From positions 1 through 57,253 of IMG/VR virus record IMGVR_UViG_3300028829_007583: DNA of 57,253 nt; one strand, 5' to 3'. This stretch comes from a virus. Position numbers and translations under genes: made by a program. This document shows, in pieces, positions 44,587 to 54,357 of the stretch; the first letter of the stretch is position 1; every line of letters starts with the position of its first letter. A model generated the notes under the pieces. That model ran no database searches and was not told where the DNA came from. It was given only the letters and a program-made list of their open reading frames with translations.

Positions 44587-46611
44587 ATGTTCATAGAAAT
44601 GCACTGGACTAGAGATGGAGGAAAATACCACGGAATAGAAACCAGACAAGTATTAGATATCAACTTAAGGCAAGACAGGGATTACGAACAAGGATTCGGC
44701 AAGGTCAGATTAGGGGGGGCAGCAGGCTCGTTTGACGGAGTTAGTCTTACAACCAGATATGGAAATACATATGGATTAAAAGGGGTAACAACAACAGGAG
44801 CATTAATATATTGGGATAAACCCGAACATAAAAACCATGCCTTATATCAACAGCCAAAAGATAGAGATTGGTTTCAAATACATAATGCAAAATTCAAAGT
44901 TCTTAATGATGGATCTGTTTTTGCAGATAGTGCTCAAATAGGTGGAGTTGTTACGGCTGACTCTTTTCAGGCTGGCAATAATATAACACTGGGAGACGAA
45001 GAAAACAAGTACAATACATTAATATCTAGTTATGGATTTATAGATGATTTGCCCTGTAAAGACACAGCTCAAGATGGAAGAGGATGGGGGATAAGGGGAG
45101 ATGGTCATGCAGTATTTAAAAGTATAGATATTAGGTCGGGAATAATTAGTGGTGTTTCTTTTGCAGCTGGAGATTGTGATAGTAGAGATCATTTTAGGGT
45201 AAATACAAGAGGGGATATATCTGTAGGGCCAAGCAATTACTATGCAAAAAATAATTTTTATGTTACAAGGCACGGAGAACTTCATGCTACTGATGCATTC
45301 TTTTCTGGAGATGTTACTATAACTGGAACATTAGATGTAGGAGAAGGCCTCCAGATAGCAACAGACATAAGAGGACATAAAGACGGAGACCCAGCCACAT
45401 TTCATGCCGAAGGTACTAAAGGTATTTTAATAACGAAAGATGATATTAGGTCAACTAATTATAATGATGCCAACTTTACACTACCTTCTATGGTTGGACA
45501 TGGTAGACCGCAAAATAGAGGATGGAAAATTACCAATGATGGGAATGCTGTATTTTTTGGAGCATATGTAACTGGAGGTTTTTTAAGCGGAAATAGCATA
45601 ATAGCTGGAGAAGGAACCTCTGAAAACCCTTATTTTAAAATAAGTTCAGATGGTGAAATGCAGGTCGGGGGTTTTGGCCCAGGTGTCACAGCCACTTCGG
45701 CACCAAAATCTGGCCAAGGACTTTTTATAAATAGAAAAGGTGCCCTTTATGCTCAAGATGCATACATAAGAGGTAATATAACAGGAGATGCGGGAAAGAT
45801 AGGGTCTTTATATCTAGCAAGGAATTACTTAGCTACATACGATCATAGCACAGAAGGCAGAAATACTAGAAGCTCTCACAAATGGCAGGAAGGAAAAACA
45901 GGTCTATATCTAGGTAAGAATGGAGATTTTTCTATATCAAATAAAGAAGGTTTAATTTTTGCATATGATCCAGATCATAATTCTAGTTATGTTACAATTA
46001 CTGGTATTGCGTCAAGTAGTAATAGACAAAGTGAAATGGCTGATCTGACAAATCAAAATAGTCAAATACCATGGAAAGGCGACGGAAAAGGTAGGGGGTT
46101 TGTTTTTGCTGGTGATGGAGATAGTTGGCTAGCTAATTTTTCAACAGACCCTTATAGTGCATCTGGAATAGCTGGGTTAGTAGAAACTCAAATAAATGGA
46201 GATATACAAAGCCCAGAACAAAATAAAAAATACACAGTAATGGCAAAGTCTCCAATAGGGTATGATGTTTTAGGAATATACATGGAAACAGATGCGGGCA
46301 CAGCAACAGTACAATGGAGTAAAAATGCAACAAATGTAGGTCAAAGATCTGTATTAGGATTGGAGCGAAATGGAGCGGGTTATGTAAATATGTCTGTAGA
46401 TACAAATGGATCATATCATGATTTTATAGGAAAAAGATACAAGCATGGAACCGATAGTTATGTAGCTGTGGTAGGATCTGCCGCTAATGTAATTAATCCA
46501 GATAATGCGGATTGTTATATAGTATGTACTCCAACCGCTGTAGCTGGAGCAACCTCATTAAGGTTTAGGATAGACTTAAAAAGGAATGGAAATTTAGACG
46601 GGAAAAACTAA
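44587..46611 (+). CDS. Tail fibre shaft protein, probable continuation of J
   Basis: A 674-residue protein if it starts at the ATG at 44587 (GGAGGAGGG directly before). It is built of shaft repeats of the kind with which the upstream J frame ends: FKVLNDGSVFADSAQIGG, WGIRGDGHAVFKSIDI, FYVTRHGELHATDAFFSG, WKITNDGNAVFFGAYVTGG, LFINRKGALYAQDAYIRG. The first repeat appears without a start-like N-terminal domain, which argues that it belongs to the same chain as J. The last 150 residues, beyond the repeats, are a separate beta-rich tip. The stop is immediately followed by a promoter-like box and a small coiled-coil gene. Confidence 0.6.
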   Translation: MFIEMHWTRDGGKYHGIETRQVLDINLRQDRDYEQGFGKVRLGGAAGSFDGVSLTTRYGNTYGLKGVTTTGALIYWDKPEHKNHALYQQPKDRDWFQIHNAKFKVLNDGSVFADSAQIGGVVTADSFQAGNNITLGDEENKYNTLISSYGFIDDLPCKDTAQDGRGWGIRGDGHAVFKSIDIRSGIISGVSFAAGDCDSRDHFRVNTRGDISVGPSNYYAKNNFYVTRHGELHATDAFFSGDVTITGTLDVGEGLQIATDIRGHKDGDPATFHAEGTKGILITKDDIRSTNYNDANFTLPSMVGHGRPQNRGWKITNDGNAVFFGAYVTGGFLSGNSIIAGEGTSENPYFKISSDGEMQVGGFGPGVTATSAPKSGQGLFINRKGALYAQDAYIRGNITGDAGKIGSLYLARNYLATYDHSTEGRNTRSSHKWQEGKTGLYLGKNGDFSISNKEGLIFAYDPDHNSSYVTITGIASSSNRQSEMADLTNQNSQIPWKGDGKGRGFVFAGDGDSWLANFSTDPYSASGIAGLVETQINGDIQSPEQNKKYTVMAKSPIGYDVLGIYMETDAGTATVQWSKNATNVGQRSVLGLERNGAGYVNMSVDTNGSYHDFIGKRYKHGTDSYVAVVGSAANVINPDNADCYIVCTPTAVAGATSLRFRIDLKRNGNLDGKN

Positions 46612-46617
46612 TATAAT
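46612..46617 (+). promoter_or_regulatory. TATAAT hexamer two bases before the 46620 start
   Basis: TATAAT lies two bases before the ATG at 46620 and right after the previous stop. If used as a -10 box, transcription would begin inside the coding sequence, so it may serve the next gene (46791) or be chance. Confidence 0.2.
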
Positions 46618-46619
46618 AT

Positions 46620-46784
46620 ATGAATATTAGAGAGTTAGATGCCTTAAACATAAAAGCCATGCTTTGTGACATTTTATTAGAAAAAGAACAATTAGAAAAA
46701 AATATAAATATATTAAAGGGAGAGCTGGAAAGAAGGGAAAATGACAGACAGGTAAAAGTACAAAATGGTGAAGGGGGAAAGTGA
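46620..46784 (+). CDS. Small coiled-coil protein (54 residues)
   Basis: A 54-residue protein that reads MNIRELDALNIKAML and continues as a charged helix (EKEQLEKNINILKGELERRE). Heptad spacing of Leu/Ile suggests a short coiled coil, as in small proteins that sit beside fibre genes in marine phages. It fills the gap between two fibre genes, eight bases after one stop and six before the next start. Supported by its clean frame, size of gap and helical composition; no family is identified. Confidence 0.6.
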   Translation: MNIRELDALNIKAMLCDILLEKEQLEKNINILKGELERRENDRQVKVQNGEGGK

Positions 46785-46790
46785 TAAATT

Positions 46791-49700
46791 GTGCCATTCG
46801 ATCAAATTTATTGGAATCATTACGGGGGTGGAAACTTTGCTGATAAAGGTTTCTTTGATGTTAGCGAATCGCAAGATGTAAGATTCGGAGTAACTGCAAC
46901 AAGCGACAGTCATTCAACTTTTTCTTTTTACGGCAAAAGGCGAGATAAGGTTGGGTCTTTTTGGGATCTTCTATACAGAGATCCAAATTTCCCATTCAAC
47001 GCTCATTCATTTGGAAATGCAAATGGAAACAATGGAATAGGAGATGGTGGGTTTTGGGATGAACCAGACGATCCCCCTCAGCCCACAGCCAACAATGGTA
47101 ATACAAAAAATGCATGTGAAGAAAGTAAAGGATGGACAGACAGTGGGTTTAATGGAGTATGCAAACCAGCAAGAGAATGGCATGTAGGTATAACCGAATC
47201 GATGGTTTACAGTTGGCCTGGAATAGAAGATAGATGTTATACTAATTTTAACGTCAATGATATAAAAAAAACAGGAAACTCAGGAAATAATATCGAGGGC
47301 GTTTATGAAAATCCGACTGAAGATAATTTATTCCAATCCCAAAATAGAGAAAGCTGCCATAATATATCAAACACATCAAGAGTAAAAGATGCCCAAAACA
47401 CTTTTATAGGAATACATAAAGACTATCCTCTGACAGTAACAGCGACTCAATCCATGAGGGGGTACTATTTAATATTAAAAAGAAAGAGGTTTACTTACAA
47501 TGAATATAAAAGTAAACACACCAAGCAATATGGAGGTAATAGTTCTAGCCCGCACTGGCAAAAAGGGGGCAATATAAAATTAAGTAATACCGATTCCAGA
47601 CAAGGTAATTTTTTAAGATTAAATGTCGCAGTAGATACAGACAGAGAAAATCCATGGATAGATAAACCATATGATTCGACAGAAGAAATGGCTACCGACA
47701 ACATAACTGGAATATTATGTTCTCCATTAGGAGCTCCTTTATCAACAACTAGAGATTATGAAGAAATTTATAATTGGGGAGGTGGTTATAATTGGAGAGC
47801 AGCAGGCGAATCTGGATTATCTGGAAGAACTGTAGAAGATGATTTATTGGGTGTTTTTCGGGATTATGTTCCTTGGGCTGGGATTTTTCCAATTCCTTTA
47901 GACGATCAAGATAAAGAAATAAACGGCTGGATCTATGATTGGACTGTATACATTGTAAACATTGCATTATGGAAAACATATAAACCAAATGCAGCTTCAG
48001 AAACCGCTGCAGCGAAAACCTTATATGATAGCGCGCAAGCAACTACAAATGCACAGTGGATATCCTATCAGGCTTTACAAGACGATGCCGAAGCAAAAGA
48101 AGCAGAATATGATAGGCTTAAAGCTATTGCAGACGATGCTTTCCAAGACGCTGAAGATGCCCAGACCGCCTTAAATACTGCAAATACTGCAGAATCTAAT
48201 GCATGGGATGCTTATATCGGCAGATTCAATAGTTATACTCCAGTAACTAATTCCACATTCGAACTTAGTGAGTATTTCGAATGGGACTCATCGATTCTTG
48301 GAACAACTTTATACAACGAAAAGGTGGCTGAAGATGTCTATGCAGAATGGTATGATTGGTGTGCAGAATATGCAGGCTATACGGATGATACTGGTTATAC
48401 CTGGACGGCTAATGATTCTATTGGTTATAAATGCGCTAATGGTACAGACAATGGAAATGATTTATGGGGTGCTTATAATGACATGGTTTGGTGGCAAAAT
48501 CTTGCGGATAGTGAATTAGTAGCGGTAAATGCACTAGGTGCTGCGCACACTGCATCCGAAGCCGTTGTAGCCGATGCAGTAGCGGCTCAAGTAGCTGCTG
48601 CCGCAGCCAGCGATGCTGCGAATGAAGATTCAAATGCGGCTGCAGATGCTTCAGATGCAGCACAGCTACTTCCTGCTCCAGCATACACAGAGTGGCAGAG
48701 GTTGGACGGAATTTCTGCTGACCTGTATGAAGATTATATAATAGCTGAAACCTATGAATCAAGAGTTGACGAACAAATTGCAGCATGGGAAACAGAAGAG
48801 GCTAAATATCCAAATAATGCTAATTCTTCCATGAGGGATAGAATAAAAAATCCAACATTTTACACGTCAACAAGATTAAATTGGAGATTACCTCAATTTA
48901 CAAACGATACAGGGGAAATAGATACGGAATTAGATGTTATAGCTCCAACTGGAGAAGATCATGATGGATCTGTCAAGGTGATGGATGCAGTAATACATCC
49001 AACTTTTGTGCCAAGAGAAAGGGCCGAAACGGGCTCTGTATACATAAAAAGCATAACAATTAAAAAGAATAATCAGGTGTTAAGGCCAGCTCAGGATAGT
49101 ATTGGAACTTATATACAAGTTCCAAGTCAAGAAATATACACAGACAGAAGTTCTACTATAAAAGCATCAGGAAGTAAAGATCAAAAATGGGTAACTTTTA
49201 CAAATTTATACAATAATAAAACGGATATAATTCACAGATATATATCTGATACTTTTTATATAAAATTTCCATCTGGAGATTGGTATGAAATAGCATCCGT
49301 AGAAAACGCTGGTAATAAAATTCAATTAACAGAAAATTTAAAAGAAACTTTATCTTCTTCAAATTTTATACTTTATATACCTAGAGGATCTCCTAATGTT
49401 AACTATACATGGGGACATTATGACTTGACGGAATTCGATAAAGATACGTATGAAGAATTAGTAGATAAGTCAAAAAAGCACATGTGGCATAAAGATGATA
49501 ATCTAGAAGAAATACCTGAAGAACTGATAGACCCGCAGGGTAATTACGGTTTTACAGATGATGAAAAAGCTGCTTTGATGCATGTTATAAATGATAGTAC
49601 AGCAATATTAGTTAGAGATTTATTTACAAACACATCGGTAGACCCAGATAGAGATACCCTTGATACATTATATGCAAGCCCAACAATGGGCCTGGAAACA

Positions 49701-50780
49701 GGACATACTGGTAAAGCAACCAGACATCCATATTTTTCTAACGAACTATCGGAAAGTTTACATATTAGGAATGATTTCTTTACTTGGGCTTATTATGAAT
49801 ATCTGTATTTTGGTGCTCCAGCAGGGCAAAGTGGACACATATCTGCAAAAGTGAAAGGAAATGTATCTTGGGATAAATATAGTTGGGTTCAATATTGGGA
49901 ATGGAAAGGAACTAACTGGCAACTCGAAACAGAAGCGTTAGGCAAATATGCGACAAGTGGATTTTCAAATTTAAACCAATCAGAATTTGATGGTTTTACG
50001 CATAGATATACAGACTTATACGGAGTTGATATACCAAGTAAAGCTAAGCAGTTTTGGTATGGCGGTATTGATAAATCTTCTTCAGCTTTATGGCCGTCTT
50101 ATGAAAATAATATAGCAGCATTATGCGCTGAAAATGAACATAACCCGTTTCACCAATCCTTTACTACACACTATGGAAGTTGGGTAGATGAATTTGCAGA
50201 AGGTTACACAAACTGGAATCATTCTATTAGGGGTATAGATTTAGGAGCAGATTCAAATAATACGCCATCAACACAAAGAGTTCTAGATAGACCTTGGTTT
50301 AGTTATTGTGCATTTAATAGAGTTCCAGGCTTGCAAATAAATTATAGAAGCAGCTTGAATTACTCAAATCAAAGAATGCTAATGGCTTTCGCAATGACTC
50401 ATAGAAATTTAAACGAGATGGATAATGCAGATAGAGCCAAACCAATTCATGCACTTATGGATGCTAAATATGAAAAAATATTAAAAAGGCCATCTGTTTT
50501 AGCTCAATATGGTTATGTTGGAGATTTATTTGGATACTCTAATGAAGACGTAGGATTTGCTAATAATGATTGGATAGATCATAATATGACAATATACGAA
50601 AGTAACGAATCAATATCTGCTGGAACTACATTTGAAGTATCTTTACATCAAGCAGGGACAGAATTTAATGATGACCCAAGAACTGAATTTGAAAAAAGAG
50701 CAGTAGATGATAATCAGGTCGGAGATGGAAGATCAAAGATAGCTTTAGATAACTATACTTTGTATGTTGTTGCAAAATAA
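46791..50780 (+). CDS. Large tail fibre / receptor-binding protein with Ala-rich helical insert
   Basis: A 1329-residue protein starting at GTG (46791), which is the first possible start after an in-frame TAA. The N-terminus (MPFDQIYWNHYGG) is aromatic; residues about 110-240 contain several Cys. Residues about 395-670 are an Ala/Asp/Glu-rich helical stretch (SEAVVADAVAAQVAAAAASD and similar), with base composition richer in G and C than the flanks. The remainder is beta-rich with many Trp and Tyr (HMWHKDDN, WVQYWEWKGTNW), as in receptor-binding tips. It follows the J shaft and precedes a minus-strand cassette. A fibre role is inferred from place, size and composition. Confidence 0.5.
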   Translation: MPFDQIYWNHYGGGNFADKGFFDVSESQDVRFGVTATSDSHSTFSFYGKRRDKVGSFWDLLYRDPNFPFNAHSFGNANGNNGIGDGGFWDEPDDPPQPTANNGNTKNACEESKGWTDSGFNGVCKPAREWHVGITESMVYSWPGIEDRCYTNFNVNDIKKTGNSGNNIEGVYENPTEDNLFQSQNRESCHNISNTSRVKDAQNTFIGIHKDYPLTVTATQSMRGYYLILKRKRFTYNEYKSKHTKQYGGNSSSPHWQKGGNIKLSNTDSRQGNFLRLNVAVDTDRENPWIDKPYDSTEEMATDNITGILCSPLGAPLSTTRDYEEIYNWGGGYNWRAAGESGLSGRTVEDDLLGVFRDYVPWAGIFPIPLDDQDKEINGWIYDWTVYIVNIALWKTYKPNAASETAAAKTLYDSAQATTNAQWISYQALQDDAEAKEAEYDRLKAIADDAFQDAEDAQTALNTANTAESNAWDAYIGRFNSYTPVTNSTFELSEYFEWDSSILGTTLYNEKVAEDVYAEWYDWCAEYAGYTDDTGYTWTANDSIGYKCANGTDNGNDLWGAYNDMVWWQNLADSELVAVNALGAAHTASEAVVADAVAAQVAAAAASDAANEDSNAAADASDAAQLLPAPAYTEWQRLDGISADLYEDYIIAETYESRVDEQIAAWETEEAKYPNNANSSMRDRIKNPTFYTSTRLNWRLPQFTNDTGEIDTELDVIAPTGEDHDGSVKVMDAVIHPTFVPRERAETGSVYIKSITIKKNNQVLRPAQDSIGTYIQVPSQEIYTDRSSTIKASGSKDQKWVTFTNLYNNKTDIIHRYISDTFYIKFPSGDWYEIASVENAGNKIQLTENLKETLSSSNFILYIPRGSPNVNYTWGHYDLTEFDKDTYEELVDKSKKHMWHKDDNLEEIPEELIDPQGNYGFTDDEKAALMHVINDSTAILVRDLFTNTSVDPDRDTLDTLYASPTMGLETGHTGKATRHPYFSNELSESLHIRNDFFTWAYYEYLYFGAPAGQSGHISAKVKGNVSWDKYSWVQYWEWKGTNWQLETEALGKYATSGFSNLNQSEFDGFTHRYTDLYGVDIPSKAKQFWYGGIDKSSSALWPSYENNIAALCAENEHNPFHQSFTTHYGSWVDEFAEGYTNWNHSIRGIDLGADSNNTPSTQRVLDRPWFSYCAFNRVPGLQINYRSSLNYSNQRMLMAFAMTHRNLNEMDNADRAKPIHALMDAKYEKILKRPSVLAQYGYVGDLFGYSNEDVGFANNDWIDHNMTIYESNESISAGTTFEVSLHQAGTEFNDDPRTEFEKRAVDDNQVGDGRSKIALDNYTLYVVAK

Positions 50781-50786
50781 AATTTA

Positions 50787-51965
50787 TTAACAACAATCGT
50801 TGTTTCCACAAAAGGATTGGGATGTAGGGGTTTGAGAATTATTAGCTAATTGAGTTTGCCCTTCATATGTTGGACCTTGACTTCCATCATTAGAACATGT
50901 ATTACCACAATTACCTCCTGTATTTGAAGCAGTGTGACCACTTCTACCTGGGAAATAAAACCTCTGAGTTTTTGTAGGTAAATACGGGTTGGGCAACGGA
51001 ATTAAAAAAGAGTTATATCCTGGATGTTGGGCTAACCTATTTTTCATAGCCTTGGATAACAGGCCTTTATTTGGTTTCAGTTCTGAATTTTTATAGAAAA
51101 AGTTGGCTGGATTTTGATATAAAAGAGATGATATTGATTTCATATCTAAAGATCTTCCATGAGCATAAAAAACATTCTCTTCTTTAACAAAAGACCAAAC
51201 TTCAGTTTGAACTTTTTTCTTTTGCCCGTTTATTGTTTTTGTTTGCTTTCTATTGGCTGAAGTATCTACATTGGATAACGATTCTACATTTTCAGCATAT
51301 TCCGACAAGTACTCGCTAATATTCTGTCTGTTAGATTGGACGGTATCACCTAATCTAGCCCCAATTCTTTTCCCCTCATTAGCGCTTATTAATTGCCCTT
51401 CAATTGGATTGTCATATATAATCTCGCTTGCAAGCTTTCCATTTTTAGGATAATAGATTCTGAAAGATGTGTTTATGGGATCTCCTCTGTAAAAAGAATG
51501 AGTGCAAGTATTAAAAACATAAATATCTTTATCGCTCATCATTTCGCAAAGAATTTCCACGAAAACCACTTCTCCATTTTGAATTTTTTTTACATCTAAT
51601 ATTGGAAAATTTGCATCTGTATATAAGTCTCCATCCTCACCTTTCCAGCTTGCTTCAGCATTACTGGAATACTTTACTGAATTTTTGAAATTACTATGAA
51701 CTGAAATTATTGTCCAAGATACTGAAACTGGTTTAAAATTTAATGCATTGAACCTTGGTATAGAACAGGCAAAATTAGCTGTAGTTCCATTTTCATTAGT
51801 TACTGTTTTTGTTACTGTCGAATCTAGATTTAAATAGGGAGTATATATATCAGTATATATATCTATTTTTTTTAATTCCTCATTCTGTATATTAACATAT
51901 TCTTCTCTTGAAAGAGCTGCTGCAGCTTTCTTAACTTCGTCTATATCTACAAATTCATCACTCAT
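50787..51965 (-). CDS. Virion-type protein with Cys-rich C-terminus, unknown function
   Basis: A 392-residue protein; the ATG at 51965 (MSDEFVDIDEVKKAAAALS) is preferred over an in-frame start at 51980 that would overlap the upstream gene. The N-terminus is helical, the middle beta-rich. The last 45 residues are Gly/Asn/Ser-rich and hold five cysteines, with NCGNTCSNDG and a terminal CGNNDCC. Such ends may form disulphides in an exposed fibre or bind metal. It follows the LRR-like gene by one base on the minus strand, so the two are one unit. Its stop lies six bases from the stop of the converging fibre gene. Confidence 0.45.
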   Translation of the reverse strand: MSDEFVDIDEVKKAAAALSREEYVNIQNEELKKIDIYTDIYTPYLNLDSTVTKTVTNENGTTANFACSIPRFNALNFKPVSVSWTIISVHSNFKNSVKYSSNAEASWKGEDGDLYTDANFPILDVKKIQNGEVVFVEILCEMMSDKDIYVFNTCTHSFYRGDPINTSFRIYYPKNGKLASEIIYDNPIEGQLISANEGKRIGARLGDTVQSNRQNISEYLSEYAENVESLSNVDTSANRKQTKTINGQKKKVQTEVWSFVKEENVFYAHGRSLDMKSISSLLYQNPANFFYKNSELKPNKGLLSKAMKNRLAQHPGYNSFLIPLPNPYLPTKTQRFYFPGRSGHTASNTGGNCGNTCSNDGSQGPTYEGQTQLANNSQTPTSQSFCGNNDCC

Positions 51966-51966
51966 T

Positions 51967-54357
51967 TTAAACAGTATCAAAAGGGTCTTGGTCTAATGGC
52001 ACATATGATGGGTAATCGGTCCAGTCTATTTTTTTTGATTTTTCTGCGACTTGATTAATAACCGAATCGCTGCTTGCTTCAGATGGATCAAGCTGTTCAT
52101 GTTTTTTGTGTGCAAAAATTTGCGAGGGATGAACATTCCAGGCATCTGATTTTTTTTCAGGGCCAGCGCTCTCCATGTGATTATAAATATCTCCAAAATG
52201 ATTTTCTACAACTTGAACATATCTTTGATTATGCGCATAGAAATATGCCCAATTAGGACTATGAGAACCTCCATCTTTATAATAAAAAGGTTCATCTGTA
52301 TAATCTAATTCAACTATCCATCCTCTTACTTTAGTAAGATATTCAGCTAATTGAACAGTAGCTGCATTGATATCATACATGGGGGCATTAGTAATTCCAT
52401 GTATGGGAAGAAATTCTGAAAGAGCATTATGCTGCTTGTCTCCATCAAAATTTTCCAAAGCTTCTTCGTATTTACCATTACTGGTAATTATAAGCTCGTC
52501 TTCTCCTTCGCCTTCTTCGAATGTAAAAATCTTATTTAAAGTACTCTGTCTATATGTTTTCATCAGATAGGGGTCGTATCTTCCAGTTATGTTTGGAAGC
52601 CCTGGGTATTTATGCACTCCTGTATAAAATACTGCCCTAGAAATCCAATCTTGATTTTCATTCCTTTGGTTTTTTCCGTTAAAATAACCATTGTGTTGAC
52701 CATTTGAATAACATGTATAAAGGGCAGCATATATACCAGTATTATTAAATCTGTTACCGTAAAGGTTTACATTGTTAAGTTGATTATTTGTAATAAATTG
52801 AGCGAAACATCCTTTAGGAAAAAGTTCATCTTTATCTCTATCGAGTTCAGTTAAGTTGTAATATGGACACCTACTGTGAGCTGGGGGATTTTTGTAACGT
52901 CTTCTCCAGGGCTGATTTCTAACTCCATTTTTTAAAAACGATAAATCTGAAATTGGGCCCATTTGATTTAAGAAATCAAGATTACATCCAGAAACACTAA
53001 ACTCAGTAAGAAAAGGCATGCATCTTGGATCGAAGTACATATACTCAAGATTTGGGCAATCCATAAATTTAAATCTTCGAACACCTTCAACAGAATCTTT
53101 AAGGCCAGGATGGATTCTTACAGATTTTAACTGATTTGTATCTGATACACTAACAATATTAAATCTATCATATTTGTGTCCCCAAAATGAAAAAGGAGCC
53201 CCGTATTGAAAATTATACAAAGCATTGTAATCTTTAACTCCTTGTTCTATAAGAGAATATTTATTTATTCCATATGGTTGAATCCATCTGGATTTAGCTC
53301 TTGTTATTTTAAAAACAGGTTTAGCGTTGAGAACTCGTAGTTCTTGTTCTGTATTGTTTATATTTAAGGGTTTATCAAATTCAACATCCATGCTCATGTT
53401 TACATGGTTTTTGTAGGCTTTTGTTGGAATCACCATTTGATTTGCAGGTTCCCAATAGTAACCAGTAAGAAGGTATCCGTAATCTTCTGGATCATCTTGT
53501 TTGATATATTGTCCTATTACATGATTTCTTTTTGGATCCACGGTATCTCCTATCGCTAAATCGTAAATTTTATATTGAATTCCAATTTCTGCAGTAACAT
53601 CATACCTCTCTTCTCTTCCCCAAACTGCGGTACCTATAGATTCAATTCCAGTTTTTACATAATTTAGATGATAAAGAGCATAGTCATCATCAGAACCATC
53701 GTATCCTGCTAAAGTTCCGCTTATAAAGCTTGGGTCTGTCTGGTATTCTGGTCTAATATAAATATTACTTTCCCTATCTCCCTTCGATTTTGCCTGAAGT
53801 TGAAAAGGGCCCCATCGAGGCTCTGATATATCACCTAACTTGGAAACCAGATATCCGCTCGAACCACTTACTAAATCTTCATCTATTATGGTTTGAATCT
53901 CTTCTGATGTATAACAATACTTAACTGGTCTGCTAACTTTTTCATTGCCATTAGCCTCTAAATATGAAATTCTATAAAAATTACCCCAATATTGGTTGTG
54001 GTACTGTTTAGATTCCTCGATCATACCTCCCCATATATCACCTTTCAATAAGTTATGGTATCTTACAACATCCTGATGAACAAAAGGTTTTTCATCTTCA
54101 TTCGGTTGAGTGTTTTGGAAAGATTTATTGTTTTGATGTTCTATGCCAAGGGGGTCCTTGAGATGATCGTAATCATTTATTGATATATTAAACTTTTTAG
54201 CAATCTTTTTTAGGTAATAAGTAGGCCTATCAATTAGATCCCTGACCGTCAGTTTATCTTCTATACTATTCCAGCTGGGCAGCTGATTAGCTATCACTCC
54301 ACCCCTAGGAGAAATTCTGCCTGCACCAGCCTTTATGTTACGAACTTTTTTAGCCAT
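51967..54357 (-). CDS. Large protein with LRR-like segment, putative host-binding protein
   Basis: A 796-residue protein; the ATG at 54357 is chosen over a TTG one codon upstream. Residues about 410-480 read as leucine-rich repeat-like units (LKSVRIHPGLKDSVEGVRRF, FKFMDCPNLEYMYF, LTEFSVSGCNLDFL) and a further unit near 540 (NNQLNNVNLYGNRFNNTG). The rest is aromatic and mixed, with no enzyme motif found. Divergent from the 54415 gene and with its own promoter-like box seven bases upstream. Together with the two BspA-like genes it is the third LRR-type protein of the window; a host-surface contact role is likely. Confidence 0.5.
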   Translation of the reverse strand: MAKKVRNIKAGAGRISPRGGVIANQLPSWNSIEDKLTVRDLIDRPTYYLKKIAKKFNISINDYDHLKDPLGIEHQNNKSFQNTQPNEDEKPFVHQDVVRYHNLLKGDIWGGMIEESKQYHNQYWGNFYRISYLEANGNEKVSRPVKYCYTSEEIQTIIDEDLVSGSSGYLVSKLGDISEPRWGPFQLQAKSKGDRESNIYIRPEYQTDPSFISGTLAGYDGSDDDYALYHLNYVKTGIESIGTAVWGREERYDVTAEIGIQYKIYDLAIGDTVDPKRNHVIGQYIKQDDPEDYGYLLTGYYWEPANQMVIPTKAYKNHVNMSMDVEFDKPLNINNTEQELRVLNAKPVFKITRAKSRWIQPYGINKYSLIEQGVKDYNALYNFQYGAPFSFWGHKYDRFNIVSVSDTNQLKSVRIHPGLKDSVEGVRRFKFMDCPNLEYMYFDPRCMPFLTEFSVSGCNLDFLNQMGPISDLSFLKNGVRNQPWRRRYKNPPAHSRCPYYNLTELDRDKDELFPKGCFAQFITNNQLNNVNLYGNRFNNTGIYAALYTCYSNGQHNGYFNGKNQRNENQDWISRAVFYTGVHKYPGLPNITGRYDPYLMKTYRQSTLNKIFTFEEGEGEDELIITSNGKYEEALENFDGDKQHNALSEFLPIHGITNAPMYDINAATVQLAEYLTKVRGWIVELDYTDEPFYYKDGGSHSPNWAYFYAHNQRYVQVVENHFGDIYNHMESAGPEKKSDAWNVHPSQIFAHKKHEQLDPSEASSDSVINQVAEKSKKIDWTDYPSYVPLDQDPFDTV

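Noticed and set aside
38148-46784. Reassigned TGA codon (reading through TGA as Trp)
   Set aside because: TGA ends several genes at tight ATGA overlaps and TGG is used normally for Trp; the J case needs a change of frame, not readthrough.
47962-48786. Several frames of 70-116 residues in other phases and on the minus strand
   Set aside because: Produced by the Ala-rich, GC-richer insert in the fibre gene; composition (His/Gln/Leu-rich) is that of shifted Ala/Asp codons.
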